36,295 nucleotides of DNA from Bacteroidota bacterium (GCA_029572965.1 JAKPQD010000231.1:1-36295), one strand, 5' to 3'. Positions 18,227 to 26,505 are shown, counted from the first letter of the stretch. The notes: a model not told the origin generated them from the letters alone. Numbers and translations: made by a program.

Positions 18227-20203
18227 ATGAAACCACACGAATCTTCTCATATCCATAAAGTATCTTTTGCCGGGTTGCTGGTAACTTTAGGTATTGTCTT
18301 TGGAGACATCGGGACATCTCCTTTGTATGTGATGCAAGAAATAGCCATTGCTACCGGGAAAATTGACTCCTCTTATATTCTTGGGGTACTATCCTGTATT
18401 ATCTGGACTTTGACTTTACAAACTACTATAAAATACGTATTATTTACCTTAAGAGCAGATAACAAAGGTGAAGGCGGTATTTTTTCGTTATTCGCCCTGA
18501 TAAGGCGGCGGGTACCCCTGGCTTATATTTTTGCCATTATTGGGGGCAGTACACTGCTTTCTGAAGGTATTATCACTCCTGCTATCACGGTTACTTCTGC
18601 AGTAGAAGGGTTAAGGCTTATCAATACTGATATCCCTGTTTTACCAGTAGTTATTGCCATCATTACAGCATTATTCCTTGTCCAGCAGTTTGGCACCAAG
18701 CTGATAGGCAGCTCTTTTGGGCCTATTATGTTTGTTTGGTTTGGCATGTTAGGAATACTAGGGTTTAGCCATATTTTAGATATGCCAATGGTGCTGAAAG
18801 CTTTTAACCCGGCTTATGCATTAAAATTAATTATCCAACAACCTTCGGCTTTACTGATATTAGGGGCTGTGTTCCTTTGCACTACCGGGGTTGAGGCGTT
18901 ATATTCTGACCTTGGCCATTGTGGGCTGAAAAATATCCGTATCTCCTGGTTTTTTGTTAAAACCACACTTATCCTCAATTACCTTGGGCAAGGAGCATAC
19001 CTGCTCAACCATTCATACAATGGCACAAACCCGTTTTTTGCCATTATGCCCGAATGGCTTTTGTTCCCGGGCATTATTATAGCTACTTGTGCTGCAATTA
19101 TTGCCAGTCAGGCTCTTATTTCGGGTTCGTTTACATTGATTAGTGTTGCCATTTCACTGAATGTATGGCCTAAAATGAAAAAGAAAAACCCGACTACTGT
19201 CCGTGGGCAAGTATATATCCCCGTGGTCAACTGGTTTTTGTTTGTAGGCTGTATTTTTGTTATCTTGTATTTTCAGGAATCGTCCAAGATGGGTGCTGCT
19301 TACGGCCTCTCGGTCAACCTGACTATGCTGATGACTACCACGCTACTCATGTTTTATATGATGATTAAGCGCATCAACAGCTATTTTATTGCTTTATTCT
19401 TGTTTACTTACTATATTATTGAAGGGACATTTCTTATTGCTAACCTTCAGAAATTTATGCATGGCGGGTTTCTGACCATTATTTTGGCCAGTGTATTCTT
19501 CCTTGTCATGTATGGTTGGTACAATGCCCGAAAAATACGCAACAGCTTTACCAGCTTTGTCAAACTTTCAGATTATTCTGACCTCATCACGGGGCTCAGT
19601 CGCGACCGAAGCGTCCCAAAATATGCCACAAACCTGGTATATCTGACACATGCCAATTCGCGTGAGGAAATTGAATCAAAAATCATGTACTCCATGATTA
19701 ACAAACAGCCAAAACGTGCTGATGTTTATTGGTTCTTACATGTTGACATTGCTGATGAACCTGACACCTTTGAATATGAAGTAACTCATATAGTTCCCCG
19801 AACAGTGATTAAAATTGATTTCAGGCTCGGATTTAAGGTTGACCCGAAGATTAATATGTATTTTAAGCAGGTGCTCGACGAAATGGAAGAAAATCGTGAG
19901 ATAGATTTGGTCTCAAGGTATGAATCCCTGCGCAGGTACAACATTGACAGCGACTTCGTATTCATAGTCATTGACCGGATCCCAAACTTCGATTACGATT
20001 TTACTCCGCATGATAAAATGCTACTCAACCTTTACCGCTTCTTGCGCCACATTGGGGTAAACGATACCAAAGCCTTTGGCCTTGATACCAGCAATGTTAT
20101 CATAGAAAAAGTGCCACTTTTGGTTGAGAAAAGCTATAAAAGGGTCATTAAAAGAAGGATAGTGCAAAATACCTTGTCATTAGATGGGTCACAAGCCAAT
20201 TAG
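18227..20203 (+). CDS. kup: potassium uptake protein Kup, first of two tandem copies
   Basis: This is a KUP/HAK/KT family K+:H+ symporter. It has 12 membrane helices in about the first 440 residues, beginning with the family signature GIVFGDIGTSPLYV (about residues 22-35), and then a soluble C-terminal domain (about 450-658) containing KRADVYWFLHVDI. Other strongly typical stretches are RADNKGEGGIFSLFALIRR, GVEALYSDLGHCG and ASQALISGSFTLIS. The length is usual for the family. Its 3' end overlaps the start of the second kup gene by 20 bases, and both belong to one operon with radA. Assignment is firm. Confidence 0.95.
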   Translation: MKPHESSHIHKVSFAGLLVTLGIVFGDIGTSPLYVMQEIAIATGKIDSSYILGVLSCIIWTLTLQTTIKYVLFTLRADNKGEGGIFSLFALIRRRVPLAYIFAIIGGSTLLSEGIITPAITVTSAVEGLRLINTDIPVLPVVIAIITALFLVQQFGTKLIGSSFGPIMFVWFGMLGILGFSHILDMPMVLKAFNPAYALKLIIQQPSALLILGAVFLCTTGVEALYSDLGHCGLKNIRISWFFVKTTLILNYLGQGAYLLNHSYNGTNPFFAIMPEWLLFPGIIIATCAAIIASQALISGSFTLISVAISLNVWPKMKKKNPTTVRGQVYIPVVNWFLFVGCIFVILYFQESSKMGAAYGLSVNLTMLMTTTLLMFYMMIKRINSYFIALFLFTYYIIEGTFLIANLQKFMHGGFLTIILASVFFLVMYGWYNARKIRNSFTSFVKLSDYSDLITGLSRDRSVPKYATNLVYLTHANSREEIESKIMYSMINKQPKRADVYWFLHVDIADEPDTFEYEVTHIVPRTVIKIDFRLGFKVDPKINMYFKQVLDEMEENREIDLVSRYESLRRYNIDSDFVFIVIDRIPNFDYDFTPHDKMLLNLYRFLRHIGVNDTKAFGLDTSNVIIEKVPLLVEKSYKRVIKRRIVQNTLSLDGSQAN

Positions 20204-22124
20204 TACGAAACATGCCACTTTTGCCGGGATTGTTATGACCCTTGGCATTGTATTTGGCGACATTGGGACTTCTCCGCTGTATGTTATGCAAAGTATCATT
20301 GGTGGGGATTCGCATGTTGACGAAAGCTTTATTTTAGGGGCCCTTTCCTGCATTATATTTACCCTGACACTTCAAACCACCATTAAGTATGTAATTATTA
20401 CACTTAGGGCCGATAATCATGGCGAAGGAGGCATTTTCTCGCTTTTTGCCCTGATAAGGCGCATTTTCCCCTGGGCTTTCATTTTTGCCATCATCGGAGG
20501 CACAACATTACTGGCCGATGGCATTATCACCCCTGCAATTACTGTCGTTACTGCTATTGAAGGGCTTGAGTTATATTCGCCTGGCATACAGGTTATTCCT
20601 ATTACCATTGCCATTATTGTTTTTCTGTTCCTGATACAACAGTTTGGGACTCATAAGGTGGGAAAATCTTTTGGCCCAATTATGTTTTTTTGGTTCCTGA
20701 TGTTAGCTGTATTAGGTGCGTTGCAAATTAGTTCGTATCCGGCAATTATTAAAGCTTTCAATCCATATTACGCCATCCATTTTTTGTCCAATTATCCTAA
20801 TGCATACGTTTTGCTTGGGGCAATTTTCCTTTGTACTACCGGTGCAGAGGCTTTATATTCAGACCTTGGGCATTGTGGTGCGGCCAATATCCGCATTTCA
20901 TGGGTGTATGTAAAATCTACCCTCATCATCAATTACCTGGGACAGGGAGCTTGGGTTCTCAATCATCAGGGCTTTTCAGGAAACCCGTTTTTTGCTATTA
21001 TGCCCAGTTGGTTTCTGCTTATCGGGGTTGCTATGGCTACCCTTGCGGCTATCATTGCCAGTCAGGCTTTGATTTCAGGCTCATTTACGCTTATTAGTGA
21101 AGCTATTTCGCTCAATTTCTGGCCCAAACTGAAAAAGATTTATCCCTCCAATGTCAAAGGGCAAGTGTATATCCCTGCTGTCAATTGGTTTCTGCTTGCA
21201 GGTTGTATCCTGGTTATCCTTATTTTTCAAAAATCATCGAAGATGGAAGCGGCCTATGGATTGTCAATAACCATAACCATGCTGATGACAACTACTTTGC
21301 TTTTATTTTACTTATATTCAAAACATATACATTTTGGGCTCATAGTGCTTGTTGGGCTTGTGTATGTTTTTATCGAGTCTAATTTTCTGATTGCCAACTT
21401 ATACAAGTTTATTCATGGAGGATGGTTTACCATCTTGTTGGCTACACTGTTTTTTCTGGTCATGTATGGATGGTATAGTGCCCGTAAAATACGCAACCGC
21501 TATCTTACCTTTGACAAGCTCGATGATTACATGCCGGTAATAGCTGAAATGAGCAAAGACAATAAGATCCCCAAATATTCCACTCATCTGGCCTTTTTAA
21601 CACACGCCAACCGTAAAGATGAAATTGAGAAAAAAATTATTTTTTCTATTTTAAATAAAAAGCCCAAACGGGCTGATGTATATTGGTTTTTGCATGTGAA
21701 TATCCTTGATGATCCTGATACTTTCGAATACGATGTGCAAACTATCGTTCCGGGTATAGCGTATAAGGTCAATTTTCACCTTGGTTTCAAAATAGAGCCG
21801 CGTATTAATATGTATTTCAACCAAGTGTTGAACGAAATGAAGGAACACAAAGAGATAGATTTGACCAGCAAGTACAATTCGCTTAAAAAGTATAACATTG
21901 ATGCCGATTTTGCTTTTATAATAGTTGAGCGTATATTTAACTTCGACATGGACTTTTCTTTACATGATAAAATTATTGTTGGATTCCACAAATTTTTGAA
22001 ATACCTTGGTATCTCTGAAGCTTATGCTTATGGATTGGATATGAGCAACATTGTTACAGAGAAAGTGCCCATTAATAGCATTCACCAGGTAAAAAGAAAA
22101 ATCCACAGGATTAAAAGAATATAA
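20184..22124 (+). CDS. kup: potassium uptake protein Kup, second tandem copy
   Basis: This 646-residue paralogue of the preceding gene shares clear similarity along its whole length, including GIVFGDIGTSPLYVMQ near the N-terminus, RADNHGEGGIFSLFALIRR, GAEALYSDLGHCG and the C-terminal KRADVYWFLHVNI. The pair therefore arose by tandem duplication and has since diverged. Substitutions are spread through both the membrane and cytosolic parts, with the signature segments kept, so both copies look functional. The ATG at 20184 lies inside the end of the first kup gene. radA starts 2 bases after its stop codon. The two transporters may differ in affinity or pH optimum, or form a mixed complex; that part is inference. 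Confidence 0.95.
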   Translation: MGHKPISTKHATFAGIVMTLGIVFGDIGTSPLYVMQSIIGGDSHVDESFILGALSCIIFTLTLQTTIKYVIITLRADNHGEGGIFSLFALIRRIFPWAFIFAIIGGTTLLADGIITPAITVVTAIEGLELYSPGIQVIPITIAIIVFLFLIQQFGTHKVGKSFGPIMFFWFLMLAVLGALQISSYPAIIKAFNPYYAIHFLSNYPNAYVLLGAIFLCTTGAEALYSDLGHCGAANIRISWVYVKSTLIINYLGQGAWVLNHQGFSGNPFFAIMPSWFLLIGVAMATLAAIIASQALISGSFTLISEAISLNFWPKLKKIYPSNVKGQVYIPAVNWFLLAGCILVILIFQKSSKMEAAYGLSITITMLMTTTLLLFYLYSKHIHFGLIVLVGLVYVFIESNFLIANLYKFIHGGWFTILLATLFFLVMYGWYSARKIRNRYLTFDKLDDYMPVIAEMSKDNKIPKYSTHLAFLTHANRKDEIEKKIIFSILNKKPKRADVYWFLHVNILDDPDTFEYDVQTIVPGIAYKVNFHLGFKIEPRINMYFNQVLNEMKEHKEIDLTSKYNSLKKYNIDADFAFIIVERIFNFDMDFSLHDKIIVGFHKFLKYLGISEAYAYGLDMSNIVTEKVPINSIHQVKRKIHRIKRI

Positions 22125-22126
22125 AA

Positions 22127-23485
22127 ATGGCCAAAACCAAGACCAGATATGTATGCCAATCATGTGGCGCCGAGTCTTCAAAGTGGCTTGGCCGCTGCCC
22201 TTCTTGCAACGAATGGAATTCATTTGTTGAAGAAGTGGTGGCAAAAGAGGTTTCGCGCCTATCGGACAGGCCTGTCTATGCAGCATCAACACCTATACCT
22301 ATTGGAAAAGTTGACTTCACCGAACGTAAACGTATTGATACTACCTTTCGTGAGGTAAACCGGACCCTCGGAGGAGGTTTAGTGCCTGGTTCGATGATTC
22401 TGCTTGGCGGTGAGCCGGGTATTGGCAAGTCAACCCTTGCTTTGCAATTGGCCTTGAAAATGAGAGATATTAAAACCCTTTATATCTCTGGCGAAGAAAG
22501 CGCCGAACAAATTAAACTGCGGGCTATTCGTCTTGGCGACGGCAACGACAACTGTCACCTCCTTTGCGAAACATCGTTGGAAACCATTCTTTCTACTCTC
22601 GAGCAGTTTGCCCCGCAAATGGTCATTATTGACTCAATACAAACTTTGCAGGCCGAGTATATTGAATCATCGCCGGGAAGCGTTTCGCAAATCCGCGAAT
22701 GCTCTTCACGCTTGTTGCGCTATGCAAAAACTTCGGCCGTTCCTGTTATTCTCATTGGCCATATTGTAAAAGACGGTTCACTGGCCGGGCCAAAAGTACT
22801 TGAACACATGGTGGACACGGTGTTGCAGTTCGAAGGTGACAGACAATACTTTTTCCGTATTTTACGCTCGAGCAAAAACCGCTTTGGTTCAACCTCAGAG
22901 ATTGGCATTTTCGAAATGCAACAAAGTGGTTTGGTTGAAATATTAAACCCATCGGAAATACTCATGTCGCATAGCCAGCAGGCATTGAGCGGATTGGCTA
23001 TAGCCGCAGCACTTAATGGTATGCGGCCATATATGATAGAAACTCAGGCATTGGTAAGCTCTGCAGTGTATGGCACCCCTCAAAGGTCAGGTACAGGCTT
23101 TGATTTTCGCAGGCTCAATATGTTGTTGGCAGTATTAGAAAAGCGTGCAGGGTTCAGATTGGGGGCTAAAGACGTGTTTCTCAATATTTCCGGGGGTATT
23201 AAAGTAGATGACCCGGCAATAGACCTCGCTGTTGCTGCTGCTATACTTTCGTCAAATGCAGACGTTGCCATTCCTCAAAAAACATGCCTTTGCGGCGAAA
23301 TAAGCCTTTCGGGCGAAGTTAGGCCTGTTTACCGCATTGAACAACGTATTGCTGAGGCTGAAAAATTAGGGTTTGAACGTATCATCCTGGCGCATTCGGC
23401 TGCAAAAAATAATATCAGCACCAAACATATAAAAACTGTTTATATCTCGAAAATTGAACAACTGCCTAAGTTGCTGTTTGGGTAA
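22127..23485 (+). CDS. radA: DNA repair protein RadA
   Basis: This RecA-like ATPase promotes branch migration of recombination intermediates. Domains: an N-terminal C4 zinc finger (Cys10, Cys13, Cys24, Cys27), a RecA core with Walker A GEPGIGKST (residues 95-103) and Walker B-like MVIIDSIQTL, the RadA-specific KNRFG motif (250-254), and a C-terminal Lon-protease-like domain (about 275-452) without an expected protease function. At 452 residues it has the normal length. It lies 2 bases after the second kup gene, so it is probably co-transcribed with potassium uptake genes. It converges on a DgkA-type gene. Confidence 0.96.
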   Translation: MAKTKTRYVCQSCGAESSKWLGRCPSCNEWNSFVEEVVAKEVSRLSDRPVYAASTPIPIGKVDFTERKRIDTTFREVNRTLGGGLVPGSMILLGGEPGIGKSTLALQLALKMRDIKTLYISGEESAEQIKLRAIRLGDGNDNCHLLCETSLETILSTLEQFAPQMVIIDSIQTLQAEYIESSPGSVSQIRECSSRLLRYAKTSAVPVILIGHIVKDGSLAGPKVLEHMVDTVLQFEGDRQYFFRILRSSKNRFGSTSEIGIFEMQQSGLVEILNPSEILMSHSQQALSGLAIAAALNGMRPYMIETQALVSSAVYGTPQRSGTGFDFRRLNMLLAVLEKRAGFRLGAKDVFLNISGGIKVDDPAIDLAVAAAILSSNADVAIPQKTCLCGEISLSGEVRPVYRIEQRIAEAEKLGFERIILAHSAAKNNISTKHIKTVYISKIEQLPKLLFG

Positions 23486-23491
23486 GGTTTT

Positions 23492-23854
23492 TCAAAATAG
23501 CCCTAAATGCCCGCCAAAAACAAAAACTGCGATAGCAACAGCTGCAATGGCAGCTATCAATACAGCTCCAGCAGCCATATCTTTTACGTGCATTGCATTA
23601 TCGTGTTTTTCGGGATACATTCCGTCGGTTAGCTTTTCAATGGCCGAATTAAAAGCCTCGGCAGCTATAACCACCCCAATGGCAAGGCATACAAGAGCCC
23701 ATTCTAATGCCCGGAGTTGAAAATAAATACCAGCAGAAATAACAACAATAGTTGCCAACAAATGGATTTGAGCATTGGCTTCATGCCTGAAAAGCCTGTA
23801 AATACCGGCAAAAGCATAGCCAAAGCTTTTTATTCGTTTAACAATCCAGTTCAT
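23492..23854 (-). CDS. diacylglycerol/undecaprenol kinase, DagK family
   Basis: This small trimeric integral membrane kinase phosphorylates diacylglycerol or undecaprenol. The 120 residues have an amphipathic N-terminus, three predicted membrane helices (about 30-50, 52-70 and 93-114), the family signature EAFNSAIE (66-73) and the following KDMAAGAVL (91-99). An undecaprenol-kinase role in cell wall lipid recycling is plausible next to a PAP2 phosphatase gene on the same strand, 52 bases upstream, but the substrate cannot be settled from sequence. Confidence 0.88.
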   Translation of the reverse strand: MNWIVKRIKSFGYAFAGIYRLFRHEANAQIHLLATIVVISAGIYFQLRALEWALVCLAIGVVIAAEAFNSAIEKLTDGMYPEKHDNAMHVKDMAAGAVLIAAIAAVAIAVFVFGGHLGLF

Positions 23855-23906
23855 ATTCTTCTTCTCCTTTTTTCTTTACTCTTGGCTCTTGATTCTTGAC
23901 TCTATT

Positions 23907-24527
23907 CTAATACCATTTCAATATGCGCCTGTTCTTAAGGTATTTTTTGTGAAACCATAGATTAAGCTTGTATGTAGCATAAGCGCTGGCAGTCCCAAGT
24001 ACTGCTCCTGCTAAAACATCTGAAGGGTAATGCACGCCAAGGTGTATACGCGAATAACCTACCGATGTGGCCCAAACATAAGATGGCGCTATTACATACC
24101 ACTTTGGATAAGCCAAACTTAGCGATGTCGCCGTCGAGAAAGCTGCTGTTGTATGACCCGAAGGAAATGAAGGGTCGCCACCATCCAATTTTTTGCATAT
24201 ATAATCGTATGTTTCAAATGGCCTTTTTCGTTTTACTGTATATTTCAGGGCATAAGCAAAACCCTCGGCCACTGCCAATGAAGCTCCGATAGCGATTGCT
24301 TTTGACAACATTGCACTGTCGCGTTTTACGAGGGCTGTTGCCCCTATGCATAACGGAACCCCAACAACAGCATAGGTCGTAGAATTAGAAATAAACTTCA
24401 TCGCCGGGTCTGCTTTCAACTCGTTTGGAGAGTTAAGCCTGTCAAGGATTTTGACATCTATATTTTGAGAATATGAAAGGGAAAAAATGCCCAAAGAAAA
24501 TACCAGAAATGAAATAAAGCGATGCAT
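23907..24527 (-). CDS. PAP2 superfamily phosphatase (exported)
   Basis: This is a lipid-phosphate-type acid phosphatase. An N-terminal signal peptide or anchor (about 1-21, ending YSQ) precedes a PAP2 domain carrying the complete three-part active site: KX6RP at Lys95-Arg102-Pro103, PSGH at 122-125 with the catalytic-support His125, and SRX5HX3D at Ser159-Arg160, His166 and Asp170. There are several hydrophobic segments. Likely substrates are undecaprenyl pyrophosphate, phosphatidylglycerol phosphate or a lipid A phosphate. Its neighbour is a DagK-type lipid kinase, suggesting a lipid phosphate cycle, which is inference. Confidence 0.88.
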   Translation of the reverse strand: MHRFISFLVFSLGIFSLSYSQNIDVKILDRLNSPNELKADPAMKFISNSTTYAVVGVPLCIGATALVKRDSAMLSKAIAIGASLAVAEGFAYALKYTVKRKRPFETYDYICKKLDGGDPSFPSGHTTAAFSTATSLSLAYPKWYVIAPSYVWATSVGYSRIHLGVHYPSDVLAGAVLGTASAYATYKLNLWFHKKYLKNRRILKWY

Positions 24528-24594
24528 AATTTTTATTTTTCTGGGACAAAGATAGAGGATTTGATTACATAGAAAAGATTGTTTTTGGTTACAT

Positions 24595-24791
24595 CTTGGG
24601 TCGCTCTTATGGAGCTTAATTAAGAGCCGGAGAAAGCTTTCTACAAACAGTAAGCTCCTACGGAGCTAAAGGCCGTTTAGCTAATCTTTCAGCACAAAAT
24701 TAATATTTCGTATTTTGCCCCATCGGGGCATCCTGTTTATAAAAATTGCAACAATTACTATAGGTTAGCTCCGTAGGAGCGTCCTGAAAAA
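24595..24791 (+). repeat. 197-base REP-containing direct repeat, copy 1
   Basis: This copy is collinear, without gaps, with 25373-25569; I count nine differences, all of them transitions. It contains three hairpins of the form GCTCC-3-GGAGC: 24603-24615 (GCTCTTATGGAGC), 24654-24666 and, in inverse orientation, 24768-24780 (GCTCCGTAGGAGC). The first and last are at the ends, so the unit is bounded by inverted REP-like sequences. A fourth hairpin of the same geometry, GCCCC-ATC-GGGGC, is at 24717-24729. The 324-base gap before the transposase start (24528-24851) holds nothing else I can identify. Confidence 0.9.
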
Positions 24792-24851
24792 ACCATAAAA
24801 TCCATGAATCATTGAAAAATTTTGTATATTTCCTCCCCAAACCCCAAATCT

Positions 24852-25313
24852 ATGGCAAATACATACACCCAAATTTATCTGCAATTAGTATTTTCTACTC
24901 TTGGCAGGGAAAATATAATACCACAAAAACATAAAGAGGAATTACATAAGTATGCCTCTGGAATTATCGAAAATAGAAACCATAAGTTATTAGCTATTAA
25001 TTGTATGCCTGATCATGTGCATATATTGATAGGCTATAAGCCTGCTCAACCTTTGCCAGATTTGATGCGAGATATAAAAGCTGTGACATCAGGTTTTATT
25101 AATGATAAAAAATGGCTTCCTGGAAAATTTCGGTGGCAAGAAGGCTACGGAGCTTTTTCTTACTCTCATTCTCAGATTGGAGATGTGATAAAATATATCA
25201 ATAATCAAGAATCGCATCACAAGAAGATATCTTTCAAAGAAGAATATCTTGTGTTTCTTAATAAATATCAAGTGGAATACAGTGAACAATTTTTGTTTGA
25301 ATTTTATGAATAG
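24852..25313 (+). CDS. REP-associated tyrosine transposase (IS200-like Y1/HUH family)
   Basis: This 153-residue Y1_Tnp domain protein is a single-strand DNA nuclease/transposase. The HUH metal-binding motif is His55-Val-His57 in MPDHVHILIG, and the catalytic tyrosine is Tyr115 in GDVIKYINNQ, followed by SHHKK. The stretch KFRWQEGYGAFSYSHSQIG (92-110) is characteristic of the RAYT/IS200-like subgroup found widely in Bacteroidota. All expected motifs are present and the frame is open, so the enzyme looks intact. ATG at 24852 gives the usual opening MANTYTQIYLQLVF. No TnpB gene is nearby. The flanking 197-base repeats carry the hairpins it likely recognises. Confidence 0.9.
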   Translation: MANTYTQIYLQLVFSTLGRENIIPQKHKEELHKYASGIIENRNHKLLAINCMPDHVHILIGYKPAQPLPDLMRDIKAVTSGFINDKKWLPGKFRWQEGYGAFSYSHSQIGDVIKYINNQESHHKKISFKEEYLVFLNKYQVEYSEQFLFEFYE

Positions 25314-25372
25314 GGCTCATCTTCAATCTTTAAAATCTTTCTGCATTCTTTTAACACATTGACAACTGATGG
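25304..25372 (-). pseudogene. detached copy of the 3' end of the Nudix gene
   Basis: On the minus strand 25326-25372 repeats 25580-25626 with 5 mismatches in 47 bases. In the Nudix frame it reads PSVVNVLKECRKILKI, against PSVVNVLKEYRKSLKI at the C-terminus of the intact gene. It then continues with EDEPYS and a stop inside the last codons of the transposase gene. The match ends exactly where direct repeat 2 begins. It is therefore a severed piece of the Nudix 3' end on the other side of the repeat. Confidence 0.75.
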
Positions 25373-25569
25373 CTTGGGTCGCTCCTATGGAGCTTAATTA
25401 AGAGCCGGAGAAAACTTTCTATAAACAGCAAGCTCCTACGGAGCTAAAAGCCGTTTAGCTAATCTTTCAGCACAAAATTAATATTTCATATTTTGCCCCA
25501 TCGGGGCATCCTGTTTATAGAAATTGCAATAATTACTATAGGTTAGCTCCGTAGGAGCGCCCTGAAAAA
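25373..25569 (+). repeat. 197-base REP-containing direct repeat, copy 2
   Basis: This is the same unit as 24595-24791. Its hairpins are at 25381-25393, 25432-25444, 25546-25558 and, for the GCCCC-ATC-GGGGC type, 25495-25507. It lies between the intact Nudix gene and a duplicated piece of that gene's 3' end, so this copy is placed exactly in, or next to, an inserted or duplicated site. Confidence 0.9.
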
Positions 25570-25575
25570 CCAACC

Positions 25576-26130
25576 TTAAATCTTTAAACTCTTTCTGTAC
25601 TCTTTCAACACATTGACAACTGAAGGAAAACTGATGATATTGAAATCAATGTTTTCAGGCTTTATAACTAAAACTTCGGCAACATCATCGTCAGGGCTAA
25701 GCTGAGTGCCTTGCGGAATACTTGCCACAAAAGAAATATCTGTGGTATAATATGTTATACCTCCAAAAATATACTCATTAGGGAAAGAGGCAATAAATTT
25801 AAGGTTATTAACTTGTATGCCAAGCTCTTCCTGAAGTTCTCTGATGGCAGCATGCTCGGCACTTTCTCCCGGATCAACAAATCCTCCGGGGAGGTCGTAG
25901 TATCCTGCCTTGGGTTCATTCTTACGTTTTGTAAGTATTATTTCTCCCGAAGGTAACTCTAATATCACTGCAACTGCGGTGGATGCATTAATGTAGAACC
26001 TGAAATGGCAATGATGGCAATCAAAAGCTTTTTCTCCATCAAAAGCGAACCCTTCTTTGCCACATTTGGGGCAAAATTTAAAGATATTGGCCGGGTGAGC
26101 GAATGTTATTTCTGGCATTTGTTTATACAT
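25576..26130 (-). CDS. Nudix hydrolase with N-terminal zinc ribbon
   Basis: This 184-residue hydrolase cleaves a nucleoside diphosphate linked to another moiety. The first part carries a zinc ribbon with Cys20, Cys23, Cys38 and Cys41, as in NudC-like or ADP-ribose-type members. The Nudix box is complete from Gly83 to Gly104, with Glu89, Arg97, Glu98, Glu101 and Glu102 in place (GFVDPGESAEHAAIRELQEE). The start overlaps the end of the tautomerase gene by 8 bases; an alternative start is Met5. The C-terminus SLKI is followed immediately by the REP-containing repeat, and a second copy of its last 47 coding bases lies beyond that repeat. Substrate could be ADP-ribose, NADH or another nucleotide. 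Confidence 0.88.
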   Translation of the reverse strand: MYKQMPEITFAHPANIFKFCPKCGKEGFAFDGEKAFDCHHCHFRFYINASTAVAVILELPSGEIILTKRKNEPKAGYYDLPGGFVDPGESAEHAAIRELQEELGIQVNNLKFIASFPNEYIFGGITYYTTDISFVASIPQGTQLSPDDDVAEVLVIKPENIDFNIISFPSVVNVLKEYRKSLKI

Positions 26131-26505
26131 TTATTTTAAACCCAAGGTTTATATCATCAGCAGGAATTCCACCTTTTACACCCCAGTTCTCCATGGGCTG
26201 TTCATTTAGCAGGATGAATACTTTCTCTTTTGATATAAGCCCTTTAGCAGATAAATTATTCACAATGGTTTGAAAAAGCTTCTTTTTCGTTTCCTTAGTC
26301 CTGCCAGCGAACATAGATATTTCAATCAACATTTCATAAGGTGGTTTCATTTGAAAATACTCAGGTTCGTACTCGAGTACGCGGATATTCTTATCATCAG
26401 CGGGCAATTGCAATATTTCAACTACAGCATCCATCACCAAATCAGGATTTGTGCAATGACTTGTTTGTCATTTCTTTTTGTTAGTTCAACTTTTACTAGG
26501 GGCAT
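26123..26505 (-). pseudogene. tautomerase (4-oxalocrotonate/MIF superfamily), apparently frameshifted
   Basis: The main reading frame (from about 26440 down) encodes a Tautomerase_2-like protein: DAVVEILQLPADDKNIRVLEY, then EMLIEISMFAGRTKETKKKL and KVFILLNEQPMENWGVKGG. It lacks the N-terminal strand and the catalytic proline. Both lie just upstream in a different frame: ATG at 26503-26505 begins MPLVKVELTKRNDKQVIAQI, the expected start with Pro right after the initiator Met, and then runs into a stop at 26434-26436. Joining the frames near 26440-26445 with one missing base restores the family spacing. So the gene is either a recent pseudogene or carries a sequencing error. It overlaps the Nudix gene by 8 bases. 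Confidence 0.7.

Larger units (their letters stand above)
24595..25569 (+). mobile_element. REP-RAYT element: Y1 transposase between two 197-base direct repeats
   Basis: The element consists of direct repeat 1, the RAYT gene, a short duplicated piece of the neighbouring Nudix gene, and direct repeat 2. The association of a single HUH/Y1 transposase with short GC-rich hairpins on both sides is the known arrangement of REP-associated tyrosine transposases. Outer limits are drawn where the two 197-base units stop matching. Whether the whole is a unit of transposition or an accumulation of separate events is not decided by this sequence. Confidence 0.7.

Noticed and set aside
23105-23485. Lon-type protease activity of RadA's C-terminal domain
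   Set aside because: The domain is standard in RadA, where it serves as an assembly and DNA-binding scaffold; it is not an added protease fusion.
24595-25569. CRISPR-like array from the repeated GCTCC hairpins
   Set aside because: The hairpins are in mixed orientations at irregular distances within a duplicated unit, with no unique spacers of constant length and no cas genes.
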